Counted from the stretch's first letter, positions 8,674 through 19,393 are shown. The stretch is 47,695 bases of DNA from Marinomonas vulgaris (GCF_018145875.1 NZ_JAGSSV010000023.1:1-47695), one strand, 5' to 3'. The notes: generated by a model not told the origin, from the letters alone. Numbers and translations are program-made.

Positions 8674-10347
8674 TTATGCGACAGCTGAGTTACTAGATTC
8701 TGTCACTTTTTGGTTAACGGTTGCTAGCAAAGCCTGGATAGAAGCAGAAACAATGTCAGTATCGATGGCAACGCCATTGTAACGATCACCATCTATATTG
8801 GCTTGCACATAAGCAATCGCTTGGGAATCACTACCCACAGTAAGAGCATGCTCTTGGTATTGAATGATGTCGACGCGCATGCCAAAGTGCGTTCCCAATG
8901 CTTCGCTAAACGCCGACAAAGCCCCGTTGCCATCCCCTGAAATCTGTACACTATTACTGCTACTGGTTAACTCAGCACGCACTGTATCAACATCATCTTT
9001 AGCCAAGTCGTATTTGCCCAATTTGTAAGGCGCTGTTCCCGTCATAAAGCTACTTTCGAACAAATCTTTCATAGACTGCGCATCGACAACGCCACCGTCT
9101 TTTTCAGCAAACTGCTGCACGATAGGGCTGAATTCTACTTGCAACCAGCGAGGTAAAGCCAAACCGTATTCTTGCTCAAGGGTGTAAGCAATGCCGCCTT
9201 TACCAGACTGACTGTTCACACGAATAACTTCTTGGTAGCTGCGGCCTACATCACGAGGGTCAATTGGTAAGTACGCCACATCCCATGGTTTGTCATCAGT
9301 TTGATTGGCCAAGCATTTCTTAATGGCGTCTTGGTGAGAGCCAGAGAATGCGGTGAAAACCAATTCACCAGCGTAAGGGTGGCGCGGGTGAACTTGCAAT
9401 AAAGTACAGGCTTGAACCACGCTGATAATACGGTCCATGTCGCCTAATGATAATTTAGGGTCAATGCCTTGGCTGTACATGTTCATCGCCATGGTCACTA
9501 CGTCCATGTTGCCGGTACGCTCACCGTTACCAAGCAAGGTGCCTTCGATGCGATCTGCGCCTGCCATAATGCCAAGTTCCGCTGCCGCTACGCCACAACC
9601 ACGGTCGTTGTGAGTGTGCAAGCTAACAAACATGCTGTCACGTTTTTGCACGTTGCGGCAAAAATATTCGATTTGGTCGGCATAGCGATTAGGCGTAGAT
9701 ACTTCCACTGTTGCAGGCAAGTTGATGATGACCTTGTTCTCTGGTGTTGGTTGCCAAACATCTGTGACGGCATCAACGACTTCTACGGCAAAATCAATTT
9801 CTGTGCCGGTAAAGCTTTCAGGAGAATATTGGAACACCCACTCTGTTTCAGGGTGTTTCTCGGCGTGTTCTTTTACGCATTTCGCTCCATTAACAGCGAT
9901 TTGCTTGATGCCTTCTTTGTCCATGCGGAACACTTGCTCACGCTGAGTAGTCGAGGTGGAGTTATATACATGGACGATGGCTTTTTTGGCCCCTTTTAAC
10001 GACTCGTAAGTGCGCTCAATCAATTCAGGGCGAGCTTGCGTCAATACTTGAATGTACACATCGTCTGGCACTTGCTCTTCTTCGATTAACCAGCGAACAA
10101 AGTCAAAGTCTAACTGTGAAGCCGCAGGGAAACCCACTTCAATCTCTTTAAAGCCCACGTCTACCAAGAGCGCGAAAAATTGTTTCTTTTGTTCTACGGT
10201 CATAGGTTCGACCAGTGCTTGGTTGCCATCACGAAGATCCACGCTTGACCAAATAGGTGCTTGAGTAATGTCGTTGTCTGGCCATGCACGATTGGTAATG
10301 GCGACAGGTTTGAATGGCGTGTATTTAGTATGATCAAAAGCGGTCAT
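8674..10347 (-). CDS. leuA: 2-isopropylmalate synthase, long (type 2) form
   Basis: First committed step of leucine synthesis: condensation of acetyl-CoA with 2-oxoisovalerate. The 557-aa protein opens with the type-2 signature ITNRAWPDN and APIWSSVDLRDGNQAL (metal/substrate loop DLRDGNQ). It has HTHNDRGCG and LGNGERTGN blocks in the TIM barrel, and a C-terminal allosteric domain from about 430 (SSNSVQISGDGNGALSAF) that binds leucine in relatives. The start at 10347 is chosen because AAGGGA lies at ideal spacing; the frame stays open 19 codons further upstream to a GTG at 10404. It is divergent from an Lrp/AsnC-type regulator, and the 194-bp shared region may hold its operator. Confidence 0.96.
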   Translation of the reverse strand: MTAFDHTKYTPFKPVAITNRAWPDNDITQAPIWSSVDLRDGNQALVEPMTVEQKKQFFALLVDVGFKEIEVGFPAASQLDFDFVRWLIEEEQVPDDVYIQVLTQARPELIERTYESLKGAKKAIVHVYNSTSTTQREQVFRMDKEGIKQIAVNGAKCVKEHAEKHPETEWVFQYSPESFTGTEIDFAVEVVDAVTDVWQPTPENKVIINLPATVEVSTPNRYADQIEYFCRNVQKRDSMFVSLHTHNDRGCGVAAAELGIMAGADRIEGTLLGNGERTGNMDVVTMAMNMYSQGIDPKLSLGDMDRIISVVQACTLLQVHPRHPYAGELVFTAFSGSHQDAIKKCLANQTDDKPWDVAYLPIDPRDVGRSYQEVIRVNSQSGKGGIAYTLEQEYGLALPRWLQVEFSPIVQQFAEKDGGVVDAQSMKDLFESSFMTGTAPYKLGKYDLAKDDVDTVRAELTSSSNSVQISGDGNGALSAFSEALGTHFGMRVDIIQYQEHALTVGSDSQAIAYVQANIDGDRYNGVAIDTDIVSASIQALLATVNQKVTESSNSAVA

Positions 10348-10541
10348 GATGTTTCCCTTATTCATGTGGTCGAGCGGGTAAGCTCTGATTATTATTGATG
10401 TCACTTGGTTTAGTGATTGTCTATGAATCTATCATAGCGAATTTTATAGGGTAAAAGATTGCGTTTTTTAGTGTAAAAATCAAGATTAATGGCATTATAT
10501 TGTTCACTTGTCTGAATAATTAGCAGTAAAAGGTGAGCAAT

Positions 10542-11015
10542 ATGGGTTTTGATAAAATTGATTTGAAGATTTTACGCGAAATACAGCAAGATTCTAGCTT
10601 AACCAACCAAGAATTGGCCGACAGAGTGGGTTTATCGCCGTCTCCTTGTCTGAGGCGCGTGAAGGCGCTAGAAGAGAGCGGCGTGATTGATCGCAGCGTT
10701 ACCTTGTTAGATCAAAGTAAATTAGGCTTGAAATTGTCGGTGTTTATCCAGATTAGCATGGACCGACACACACCGGATCGATTTGAAGTGTTTGAATCCA
10801 CACTGGCGTCTTTTCCTGAAGTGAAATCGTGCAATTTGGTGACGGGGCAGTCGGCGGATTATCTCCTCGAAGTAGTCGTAGAAGACATGGATCGCTACCA
10901 AGAATTTCTTCTGGGTAGATTGACAAGAATACCGGGCGTCACGGGGGTGCACTCGAGTTTCTTGTTGAGAAAAATCATTAATCGCACCTCATTACCCTTA
11001 GATCATTTAATTTAA
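10542..11015 (+). CDS. Lrp/AsnC-family transcriptional regulator
   Basis: 157-aa DNA-binding regulator with an N-terminal winged helix-turn-helix (about 5-55: LTNQELADRVGLSPSPCLRRVKALEESGVI) and a C-terminal RAM/AsnC ligand domain (70-150, ending GVTGVHSSFLLRKI). Family members form octamers or hexadecamers and sense amino acids. AGGTGA five bases before the ATG at 10542 selects this start over the in-frame GTG at 10533. Its divergence from leuA suggests control of leucine or related amino-acid metabolism, but I cannot tell whether it is global Lrp or a local paralogue. Confidence 0.92.
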   Translation: MGFDKIDLKILREIQQDSSLTNQELADRVGLSPSPCLRRVKALEESGVIDRSVTLLDQSKLGLKLSVFIQISMDRHTPDRFEVFESTLASFPEVKSCNLVTGQSADYLLEVVVEDMDRYQEFLLGRLTRIPGVTGVHSSFLLRKIINRTSLPLDHLI

Positions 11016-11113
11016 TGGCTTATTTCCTCATTTAGTGTTGATATTTTTGCTTTTGACCAAATTAATGAGCGTTATAATTCATACCGAAAGAAAGTCTCCA
11101 GAGAGAAGCAGTT

Positions 11114-11728
11114 ATGAGCGATTTGACAATAAAGCGTCGAGTGATGATTCCCGTTCGGGCGGGTGACGTGATGGCCGAGTTTATTTCCTTTAATGGCGAT
11201 GACTCAGGCAAAGAACACATCGGCATTTATTTCGAAGGCACAAAAGAAAAAGCAGACGATTATGTTCCCTTGGTGCGTTTGCATTCAGAATGTTTAACCG
11301 GCGACGTGTTTGGTTCGGGTCGTTGTGATTGCGGTGAACAACTTGACGAAGCCATTGATCGTATTAACGAAGAGGGTGGCTATATTTTGTATCTTCGCCA
11401 AGAAGGTCGTGGCATTGGTTTGTATGCAAAGCTTGAAGCCTACGCACTGCAAGACCAAGGTTACGATACTTACCAAGCCAATGAAATGCTTCACCTGCCC
11501 GACGATGGCCGAGACTTTGGTATCGCCGCTGACATGCTTAAAGCATTGGGTGCTACCAACGTGCGACTGCTTACCAACAACCCAGACAAAGCCGAGCAAT
11601 TGACACTAAATGGCATCGACGTGGCGGAATTGGTTCCAACGAAAGTGCATGTTAATCAACACAACCGCCTTTACCTAGAAACCAAAGCAAAACGCAAATT
11701 TCACACATTGAAATTCGACCCGATTTAA
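11114..11728 (+). CDS. ribA: GTP cyclohydrolase II
   Basis: Opens the imidazole ring of GTP to start riboflavin synthesis. The 204-aa protein has the [21 protein letters not shown] block with zinc ligands Cys60, Cys71 and Cys73, the catalytic QEGRGIGL motif, and the NNPDK segment near residue 155. It is a stand-alone RibA without a fused RibB domain, slightly longer than the E. coli enzyme. A purine-rich AGAGAAGC precedes the ATG. No FMN riboswitch is recognisable in the 98 bp upstream. It ends at a strong terminator shared with the convergent helicase gene. Confidence 0.96.
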   Translation: MSDLTIKRRVMIPVRAGDVMAEFISFNGDDSGKEHIGIYFEGTKEKADDYVPLVRLHSECLTGDVFGSGRCDCGEQLDEAIDRINEEGGYILYLRQEGRGIGLYAKLEAYALQDQGYDTYQANEMLHLPDDGRDFGIAADMLKALGATNVRLLTNNPDKAEQLTLNGIDVAELVPTKVHVNQHNRLYLETKAKRKFHTLKFDPI

Positions 11729-11756
11729 ACGCTTTAGTTATCTAGCAAGTAAAAAC

Positions 11757-11791
11757 AAAAAAGCGCCTTGCAAATTGCAAGGCGCTTTTTT
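11757..11791. terminator. Bidirectional intrinsic terminator between ribA and the DEAD-box helicase
   Basis: AAAAAGCGCCTTGC pairs with GCAAGGCGCTTTTT around a short AAATT loop. T-runs lie on both strands, between two convergent genes. Confidence 0.92.
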
Positions 11792-11835
11792 TAGGATTCA
11801 TTGATTTCTATTGAAATCAGTAATGCAGAAGATGA

Positions 11836-13056
11836 TTACTTCTTAGCCGCGGATTTTTTGTCGGTTGGTTTTTTCTTTTTGTTTTTCTTCGCACTGGGCG
11901 AGCGCGCTTTGGTTTTGGCTTCTAGCCCTTCGATACGACCGAATTTGATATTGGCTTGCATGAAGCGCTGTATTTTTTCGATCATCGGTAAGTCGTTAAT
12001 GTCGATCAAGGAAATACAGTCGCCTGGTGCGCCCTCACGAGATGCACGGCCAGCACGGTGGATATAAGAGTCGGCTTTGCGCGGTAAGCGTAGGTTGATC
12101 ACGGTGTTGATTTCGGGAAGATCGATACCACGAGAGGCCACGTCGGTAGCCACGAGCACTTGCAAGCGACCCCGTTTCATTTGTTTCATGTGTTCGCTGC
12201 GATCGCCTTGCTTCATCTCGCCGTGTAGGCCGTCGCACATTAAGCCCATGTTGCGAATGCGCTGCACCCAAATGTCTACGTGCTCGCGGTTTGATACGAA
12301 CAGAACCGCCTGTTGAACGCGTTCTTGTGTCAGCAAGTGCTTGAGCACGGCTTCTTTGTGTTCTTCGCTGTCAACACGGTAAGCGATTTGACGAATCTGG
12401 TTTGGCACGGTGCGAGACGACTCGCCTAAGCGAATCTGCTGGGTTTCGCTGTTGAGCAAGGCACTGGCAAAGCGTCCCATTTTCTCGCCTTCTAGTGTGG
12501 CGGAAAACATCAGAGTTTGGTGTTCTTGTGGTAATTCTTTGGCAATGTGGTTGATGGCGCTGACGAAGCCCATGTCCAACATACGGTCGGCTTCGTCGAT
12601 GACAAAGTAAGACACATCGGTCAAATCCAACCATTGTTTTTCATCCAACTCGACCAAACGACCAGGGGTTGCCACCAAAATGTCGCATAACTCGCTAAGC
12701 TGTTGCTGTTGCATGCCGTAGGGCGTACCGCCAATGATTAGATGCGACTGAATGCGGGTATGCTGAGTTAACAACTCAACCACATTGAAAATTTGACGGG
12801 CCAATTCACGGCTCGGTGCCAGTATTAATACCTTGGGTGCTGTGGTGGACTGCTCATCGCGGTCGAGAATGTGTTGAACAGCAGGCGCACAAAAGGCGAT
12901 GGTTTTGCCTGTGCCTGTGGGCGCAGTGGCCAATAAATCTGAACCATCCAATGCGATTGGAATGGCTTGTTCCTGTATTTCTGTCGGTGTTTCAAAGCCA
13001 AGATCACTGATGGCTTGTTCAATCGTTGGATCCAAATCTAATTCGGCAAATGACAT
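11836..13056 (-). CDS. srmB: DEAD-box ATP-dependent RNA helicase, SrmB-like
   Basis: 406-aa RNA helicase with every core motif in order. Q-motif region FETPTEIQEQAIP, Walker A APTGTGKT (about 44-51), Ia APSRELA, Ib TPGRL, and motif II DEAD in VIDEADRMLDMGF. Then motif III SAT in FSATLEGEKM, motif V ATDVASRGID, and motif VI HRAGRASR. The APTGTGKT and SATLEG forms and the short lysine-rich tail (KKNKKKKPTDKKSAAKK) resemble E. coli SrmB, which assists 50S ribosome assembly in the cold; the paralogue name is an inference. Motif VI has Ala where HRIGR is usual. Monocistronic, convergent with ribA. Confidence 0.93.
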   Translation of the reverse strand: MSFAELDLDPTIEQAISDLGFETPTEIQEQAIPIALDGSDLLATAPTGTGKTIAFCAPAVQHILDRDEQSTTAPKVLILAPSRELARQIFNVVELLTQHTRIQSHLIIGGTPYGMQQQQLSELCDILVATPGRLVELDEKQWLDLTDVSYFVIDEADRMLDMGFVSAINHIAKELPQEHQTLMFSATLEGEKMGRFASALLNSETQQIRLGESSRTVPNQIRQIAYRVDSEEHKEAVLKHLLTQERVQQAVLFVSNREHVDIWVQRIRNMGLMCDGLHGEMKQGDRSEHMKQMKRGRLQVLVATDVASRGIDLPEINTVINLRLPRKADSYIHRAGRASREGAPGDCISLIDINDLPMIEKIQRFMQANIKFGRIEGLEAKTKARSPSAKKNKKKKPTDKKSAAKK

Positions 13057-13289
13057 GTAAACTCTCTGTAGCGGGAAAAATGGCCAGGCTTGATAGGCCT
13101 ATACCTAAACTGGTGTTCATAATACCTTGTTTTCTAATGTTTGGCATGGAAACTCGCCGTCAAAATAAGAAAACCCACCAAGCCGTATCGGAATGTTTAT
13201 ATGTCAGCAGGGTGTTTAATGCGTCCTCTGAGTGCTTTGTTGGGTACTTTGTTTTAAAATGAGTAATCATTTTAACAAGAAGACACCGC

Positions 13290-13856
13290 ATGTTGTTATC
13301 AGACGAATTGGTTACCACCCAGACAATGAAATGGGTGAAAGAATTTATTGTGGCGTTCAATGTGTGTCCGTTTGCGCATCGAGAAGTTGAGAAAGACAGC
13401 GTGCGATGCACCGTATTGCGCTCGAAAAAAATGGATGTGGCGCTTGAAGAGTTGATGACTGAGATTCAATGGTTAGATGAGCACCCAGAAACAGAAACCA
13501 CACTGTTGGTGTTTCCTACCTTGTTTAGTGATTTTCACCGTTATTTGGACTTTGTTGATACTGCAGAAGACCTTATGGCAGAGCAAGGTTGTGAAGGTAT
13601 TTATCAGTTAGCGACTTTCCATCCAAATTATTGTTTTGCCGGTGCCGAGGCGGACGATGTATCAAATTACACCAATCGCTCACCGTACCCCATGCTGCAC
13701 TTATTAAGGGAAGCCAGTTTAGATAAGGCTATTGAATTTTATGGCGATACGACTGAGATCCCTAGTCAAAACATTACAAAAATGGAATCTCTTGGAAAAC
13801 CCACATTAGATGAGGTTTTTTCGGGTTGTATGCGGGTTAATATCGACGAACATTGA
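13290..13856 (+). CDS. DUF1415 family protein
   Basis: 188-aa cytosolic protein of the widespread but uncharacterised DUF1415 family. Recognisable blocks are the N-terminal WVKEFIVAFNVCPFAH (residues about 15-30), LLVFPTLFSDF in the middle, YQLATFHPNYCFAGAEADD, and NRSPYPMLHLLREASLDKAI. The conserved Cys in NVCPFA and the His/Asp residues of the third block look like metal or catalytic residues, but no activity is established. It stands alone after a 233-bp gap upstream of the CvfB-like gene, 72 bp before it and on the same strand. Confidence 0.88.
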   Translation: MLLSDELVTTQTMKWVKEFIVAFNVCPFAHREVEKDSVRCTVLRSKKMDVALEELMTEIQWLDEHPETETTLLVFPTLFSDFHRYLDFVDTAEDLMAEQGCEGIYQLATFHPNYCFAGAEADDVSNYTNRSPYPMLHLLREASLDKAIEFYGDTTEIPSQNITKMESLGKPTLDEVFSGCMRVNIDEH

Positions 13857-13928
13857 TTTATATTTTATGCATATTGCGCTTGTTAATGAAGTGCGTATAG
13901 TGCGACAAAAAATGCTGTTGGAGAATTC

Positions 13929-14762
13929 ATGGCTACTCAAATTGGGCGCTTAAATACATTAAGAGTCGTTAAAGAAAAAGATTTTGGTGTGTATTTAGAC
14001 GCAGGTGATCTAGGCGAGATTTTATTGCCAAGACGCTATGTCACAAAAGATGTGTACGTCGATCAAGACGTAGAAGTGTTTATCTATTTAGATTCGGACG
14101 ATAAGCTCATTGCGACGACCGACTTTCCGAAAGCGCAAGTGGGCGAATTTGCCGGTTTGACCGCCTGTGAAGTAAATCAGGTCGGTGCGTTTTTTGACTG
14201 GGGTTTGCCAAAAGATTTGTTGGTGCCTTTTAGTCAGCAAAAAAATCGTGTTGAAGAAGGCGAAACACATTTGTTGTTTATCTACCTAGACAACATTACT
14301 CACCGTATTGTCGCCACAACACGCATCGATGCCTTGCTGAATCGCGAAGCAGCGCCTTACCGGGTCGGCGAAAAAGTATCTATCATCATTGGCGACAAAA
14401 CCAATATTGGTTTTAAGTGCATCATAGATAATCGCTTTTGGGGTGTACTTTTCTTCGAAGATGCGTTTCGTCAGCTTCGTAAAGGTGAAAAAACCGTTGG
14501 TTTTATTAAGCAAATGCGCGAAGACGGTAAAATTGACTTGAGCTTACAAGAAGTTGGTTACAAGAAAGTACGTAACATTCTGGACGATATTCTAGAATAT
14601 TTGGATGCTCACGGTGGCGAGTCACCATTAACTGATAAAGCGTCGCCAGAAGCGATTTACGCTGTGTTCAAGGTGAGCAAAGCGACCTACAAAAAAGCCC
14701 TTGGTGCTTTGTACAAAGACAAGAAAATCCTGCTGACGAAAGAGAAAATCTCCAAAATCTAG
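13929..14762 (+). CDS. CvfB/YitL-type RNA-binding protein with S1 domains
   Basis: 277 aa, built from tandem S1-like beta-barrels (about residues 1-65, 70-135 and 145-215) followed by a winged-helix C-terminus (225-275: SPEAIYAVFKVSKATYKKALGALYKDKKI). This is the layout of the CvfB family, for which the Staphylococcus member binds RNA. Typical family sequences are VVKEKDFGVYLDAGDLGEILLP near the start and GAFFDWGLPKDLLVPFSQQ in the second repeat. GGAGAATTC precedes the ATG. A terminator follows directly. The cellular role in proteobacteria is unknown to me. Confidence 0.88.
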   Translation: MATQIGRLNTLRVVKEKDFGVYLDAGDLGEILLPRRYVTKDVYVDQDVEVFIYLDSDDKLIATTDFPKAQVGEFAGLTACEVNQVGAFFDWGLPKDLLVPFSQQKNRVEEGETHLLFIYLDNITHRIVATTRIDALLNREAAPYRVGEKVSIIIGDKTNIGFKCIIDNRFWGVLFFEDAFRQLRKGEKTVGFIKQMREDGKIDLSLQEVGYKKVRNILDDILEYLDAHGGESPLTDKASPEAIYAVFKVSKATYKKALGALYKDKKILLTKEKISKI

Positions 14763-14793
14763 TGGATTACTTACATTAGGTAAGCAGTGACAC

Positions 14794-14822
14794 AAAAACG
14801 CCGCGATCATCGCGGCGTTTTT
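14794..14822. terminator. Bidirectional intrinsic terminator between the CvfB-like gene and panE
   Basis: AAAAACGCCGCGA and TCGCGGCGTTTTT form a perfect GC-rich stem with a tiny loop, with U-runs on both strands, between convergent genes. Confidence 0.93.
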
Positions 14823-14850
14823 ATTTGTACGTAGAGTTTTTAGACCTTTG

Positions 14851-15807
14851 CTATGAGGTCATGCCTAATAATTTCTTCTTCACATCTTCTCTTTGTTCTG
14901 CGTGGGCGACGCCTTCATACAGCATGCGTTGAATCGGTAATTCAATGGGGCTGTTGTCTAGTAAAAAGCCAGAAATAAAATCATTCTCGGTTTGTCTGCG
15001 AAGACGAATGTCTTCGTGCATGGATGAGCGATTTAGTCGTGTTAGCTGAGCGATGGTGCTGACACGATTTTTCAGATTGTCTGCGGTAAGGTGAAGGCTT
15101 TCTTGTGCATAGCCAAATTTATCATGAGTAAACATGGTGCCTAACTCAGCCAAAGTGGCTTCCATTAAAGGCTTGAATTCGTCGTTAAGGATATCGCCAT
15201 TGTGGATATTGAAAATGGCTGTAATAGGGTTGATCACAGCATTAACCGCTAACTTTTCGATCATTCGTTGATGAATGTTGATGACCGTCATGTTTTCGAG
15301 GGGAAAGTCTGTCGTCTCTTTTTTGTCATCTCGTCGCCACAGACCAAAGTAAGTATCGCCAAGGCCTGTGTGTTTAATATGGTTTTTTTCAATCTTTAGT
15401 ACCCCTTCGCTGGTGGTGCCTGCCCATAAGGTTTGGCTATCTAGCAAGGCGTTTTGAAGCGCTTCTTGAGCCCCAATGCCATTGCATAGGCAGGCAACGT
15501 GGGCATCGTCGGTAATAAAGTCAGCAACTTGCGCAAACGCGGTGGTAAGATCGAAGGATTTCGTACAAAGCAACACCTTATCGTATTGCCTAGAAAGCTC
15601 GCTCGGGGTAAGGCTTTTGACTTTGTGTTTAGAGACACTGATTTGCTGATGACCTTCTTCGTCCGTGAGCGATTCCAGCGTAATCTTATTGCCAGGACTC
15701 TCGGATCGATACACAAGATGGACTTTATGGCCGAGCTTTTCGAGCTTACAAGCCCAAAAAAGACCGATAGCGCCAGCGCCGATGACTAACCAAGGCGTGT
15801 TCTTCAT
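14851..15807 (-). CDS. panE: 2-dehydropantoate 2-reductase (ketopantoate reductase)
   Basis: NADPH-dependent reduction of ketopantoate to pantoate in coenzyme A synthesis. The 318-aa protein begins with a Rossmann GAGAIG motif (residues 10-15). It contains LLCTKSFD (family lysine near 83), CNGIGAQE where QNG is usual, the catalytic-lysine block EKLAVNAVINPITAIF, and SMHEDIRLRRQTENDFISG at the substrate lid. The family also contains ketopantoate-reductase-like proteins of other specificity, so the exact substrate is probable rather than proven. Its promoter region faces yajQ, with about 84 bp shared. Confidence 0.88.
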   Translation of the reverse strand: MKNTPWLVIGAGAIGLFWACKLEKLGHKVHLVYRSESPGNKITLESLTDEEGHQQISVSKHKVKSLTPSELSRQYDKVLLCTKSFDLTTAFAQVADFITDDAHVACLCNGIGAQEALQNALLDSQTLWAGTTSEGVLKIEKNHIKHTGLGDTYFGLWRRDDKKETTDFPLENMTVINIHQRMIEKLAVNAVINPITAIFNIHNGDILNDEFKPLMEATLAELGTMFTHDKFGYAQESLHLTADNLKNRVSTIAQLTRLNRSSMHEDIRLRRQTENDFISGFLLDNSPIELPIQRMLYEGVAHAEQREDVKKKLLGMTS

Positions 15808-15891
15808 AATAGGTTTCCATTAGGTGTTTTATTTCAATCCCTGTTATTATCGCGCCAAATCTACACTATTGGAAAGGTTAAGGAGCAGAAA

Positions 15892-16377
15892 ATGCCATCA
15901 TTTGACGTAGTATCTGAACTAAACTGGCACGAAGTCAGTAACGCCGTTGATCAAGCGAACCGTGAAATTACCACACGGTACGACTTTAAAGGGGTAAAAG
16001 CCCATTATGAAATCAAAGATAAAACCAGTGTTGTGATGGAGGCGGAAGCCGAACCACAGCTTCGCCAGATGTCAGACATTTTGAATCAGAAGTTGGTTGC
16101 ACGTGGTATTGATTTGAAGAGTATTGAGAAAGAAGACATTGTGCGTGGCAATATGCGCGCTTCTCAGGGCGTTAAAATGAAAGAAGGCCTTGAAACAGAC
16201 GAAGCGAAAAAAATCGTCAAGTTGATCAAGGACAGCAAAGCCAAGGTGCAGGCGCAAATCCAAGGCGATCAATTGCGGGTAACGGGTAAAAAGCGCGATG
16301 ATCTACAGCAGGTAATGGCGTTATTGCGCGGTGCGGATTTAGCGCAGCCGGTGCAATTTACGAACTTCAGAGACTAA
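15892..16377 (+). CDS. YajQ family nucleotide-binding protein
   Basis: 161-aa protein of the YajQ (UPF0234) family, opening with the hallmark MPSFDVVSELNWHEVSNAVD and TTRYDFKG, and ending VMALLRGADLAQPVQFTNFRD. Family members fold as two ferredoxin-like domains. In Xanthomonas a member binds cyclic di-GMP, while E. coli YajQ binds nucleotides or tRNA, so the ligand here is open. AAGGAG lies at good spacing before the ATG at 15892. Convergent with the alkyltransferase-like gene, with 5 bp between stop codons. Confidence 0.93.
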   Translation: MPSFDVVSELNWHEVSNAVDQANREITTRYDFKGVKAHYEIKDKTSVVMEAEAEPQLRQMSDILNQKLVARGIDLKSIEKEDIVRGNMRASQGVKMKEGLETDEAKKIVKLIKDSKAKVQAQIQGDQLRVTGKKRDDLQQVMALLRGADLAQPVQFTNFRD

Positions 16378-16382
16378 ATCGT

Positions 16383-16709
16383 CTACTTTGCGCTGTCGTT
16401 GGTAACGAGTTTGTTGCCAACGACGAGCCAACCTTCCATCTCGAGTTTTGCCTTTTGGTTTAGATAGGCGTCTGAATTTTCAGCAAAACTAATGCGTCTT
16501 TGAGCGTTTACCACACGGTGCCAAGGTAAACGGGTATCCTTTGGTAGCTGCTTCAACAAGTGGCCTACTTGCCTAGCATAGCCTGGAAATCCAGCTTCGC
16601 GTGCTAATTCACCATAGGCGATGCATTCTCCCGCTGGCACCATGCTCAAAATAAGGAACACTTGAGATTTAAAGTGTACCATCGCTTGATTAGTCAATGT
16701 GCTGCCCAT
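16383..16709 (-). CDS. Alkyltransferase-like protein (MGMT DNA-binding fold without the reactive Cys)
   Basis: 108-aa protein matching the C-terminal DNA-binding domain of O6-alkylguanine-DNA alkyltransferase, with the helix-turn-helix GYARQVGHLLKQLPK. In true MGMT the active site reads PCHRV; here it is LPWHRVVNA, with Trp in place of the acceptor Cys. That is the mark of ATL/YbaZ proteins, which bind alkylated guanine, flip it out and flag it for nucleotide excision repair. Alkyl transfer is therefore not expected. Length agrees with other ATLs. Divergent from fxsA, with 36 bp between starts. Confidence 0.92.
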   Translation of the reverse strand: MGSTLTNQAMVHFKSQVFLILSMVPAGECIAYGELAREAGFPGYARQVGHLLKQLPKDTRLPWHRVVNAQRRISFAENSDAYLNQKAKLEMEGWLVVGNKLVTNDSAK

Positions 16710-16745
16710 AGATAAGACAAACAGTATAAATTAAAGAAGGTGTTC

Positions 16746-17246
16746 ATGAGATTTGCTCTTTTACTCTTTATTCTAGTGCCAATCGTTGAAATGACCGTGT
16801 TGATTCAAGTCGGTAGCAAAATCGGCAGTTTATCGACGGTTGGTTTGGTATTTCTTACTGCCATTGTAGGGGTTACCTTGATTCGTAAGCAAGGTTTGGA
16901 GACCTCAATGAAGGCCCAAGAAAAAATGCGTCGCGGGGAGTTGCCAGCCGCGGAAGTGGCGGAAGGTATGATGCTGATACTGGCTGGCTTGTGCCTGTTA
17001 ATTCCTGGCTTTGTGACCGATGCAATAGGAGGTTTGTTATTAGTGCCGCCGCTGAGAAAGTTATTTGCGGCAGGCATTGTGGTTAAATTAATGAGCTCAA
17101 TGATGGCAAAGGGCACGCAATGGCGCTCTGGCGCTCAAAGCAGCTATCAAAGCCACTATCGCTCGCAAACTCGCACCGACTCAGATGGCGAAATCATCGA
17201 AGGTGAGTATGTGAATGAAGATACGGATCTAATTGATAAAAAATAA
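16746..17246 (+). CDS. fxsA: FxsA family inner-membrane protein
   Basis: 166-aa membrane protein with three to four hydrophobic segments: residues 2-20, 28-45 (STVGLVFLTAIVGVTLI), and 78-105 (MLILAGLCLLIPGFVTDAIGGLLLVPP, the family hallmark). A hydrophilic cytosolic tail is rich in Ser, Arg and acidic residues. AGAAGG five bases before the ATG at 16746 picks this start over an in-frame GTG at 16740. E. coli FxsA is known for relieving F-plasmid exclusion of phage T7. Lying just upstream of groES is a common arrangement in gammaproteobacteria. Confidence 0.92.
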   Translation: MRFALLLFILVPIVEMTVLIQVGSKIGSLSTVGLVFLTAIVGVTLIRKQGLETSMKAQEKMRRGELPAAEVAEGMMLILAGLCLLIPGFVTDAIGGLLLVPPLRKLFAAGIVVKLMSSMMAKGTQWRSGAQSSYQSHYRSQTRTDSDGEIIEGEYVNEDTDLIDKK

Positions 17247-17258
17247 TTTTTGAATTGG

Positions 17259-17286
17259 GTTGAAAAACGGATTACCAGCCGTATAT
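17259..17286 (+). promoter_or_regulatory. Candidate sigma32 heat-shock promoter of groESL
   Basis: GTTGAAA (17259-17265) resembles the sigma32 -35 element CTTGAAA, and CCGTATAT (17279-17286) the -10 element CCCCATnT, with a 13-bp spacer inside the 11-16 bp range. No CIRCE inverted repeat is visible, which favours sigma32 control over HrcA repression. The leader to groES would be about 80 nt. Confidence 0.5.
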
Positions 17287-17373
17287 AAAAACCGACATAA
17301 ACTCTCGCTTTTAAAAGTGAGGTAACATCCCGCCAGGGTGTCCTGGTATTGTTTTAATTGGAGATTAAGATTG

Positions 17374-17664
17374 ATGAATATTCGTCCTCTGCACGATCGT
17401 GTCGTTGTTCGCCGTAAAGAAGAAGAGACAACAACCGCATCTGGTATCGTACTGCCTGGATCGGCTAAAGAAAAACCTACGCAAGGCGAGGTTTTGGCTG
17501 TGGGTACGGGTCGTATTCAGTCTAATGGCGATGTGCAAGCATTGGCTGTTAACGTTGGTGATACAGTGATGTTTGGCCAATACTCAGGTCAGACAGTTAA
17601 AATCGACGGTGAAGAACTGCTTATCATGAAAGAAGAAGAAATTTACGGTGTTATCGAAGCCTAA
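17374..17664 (+). CDS. groES: Co-chaperonin GroES
   Basis: 96-aa lid of the GroEL folding chamber. It opens [18 protein letters not shown], has the mobile loop [21 protein letters not shown] (about 17-37) that docks on GroEL, and ends [10 protein letters not shown]. Forms a heptameric ring in the cytoplasm. The ATG at 17374 follows TTGGAG; an in-frame upstream codon at 17338 adds residues not found in the family. It forms the classic bicistron with groEL 57 bp downstream. Confidence 0.99.
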   Translation: MNIRPLHDRVVVRRKEEETTTASGIVLPGSAKEKPTQGEVLAVGTGRIQSNGDVQALAVNVGDTVMFGQYSGQTVKIDGEELLIMKEEEIYGVIEA

Positions 17665-17709
17665 TTTAGTTTGATTTTCTATTTGATTTGAAACATTTAA
17701 AACAGTTAA

Positions 17710-19365
<1,656 letters not shown>

Positions 19366-19393
19366 TCCTGATCTAACCCATTGAAATAAAAAG

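Noticed and set aside
10348..10541. Leucine leader-peptide attenuator before leuA
   Set aside because: No run of leucine codons or paired terminator/antiterminator hairpins was seen. The in-frame upstream extension of leuA contains one Leu only.
11016..11113. FMN riboswitch before ribA
   Set aside because: The 98-bp region is too short and lacks the conserved RFN-element blocks.
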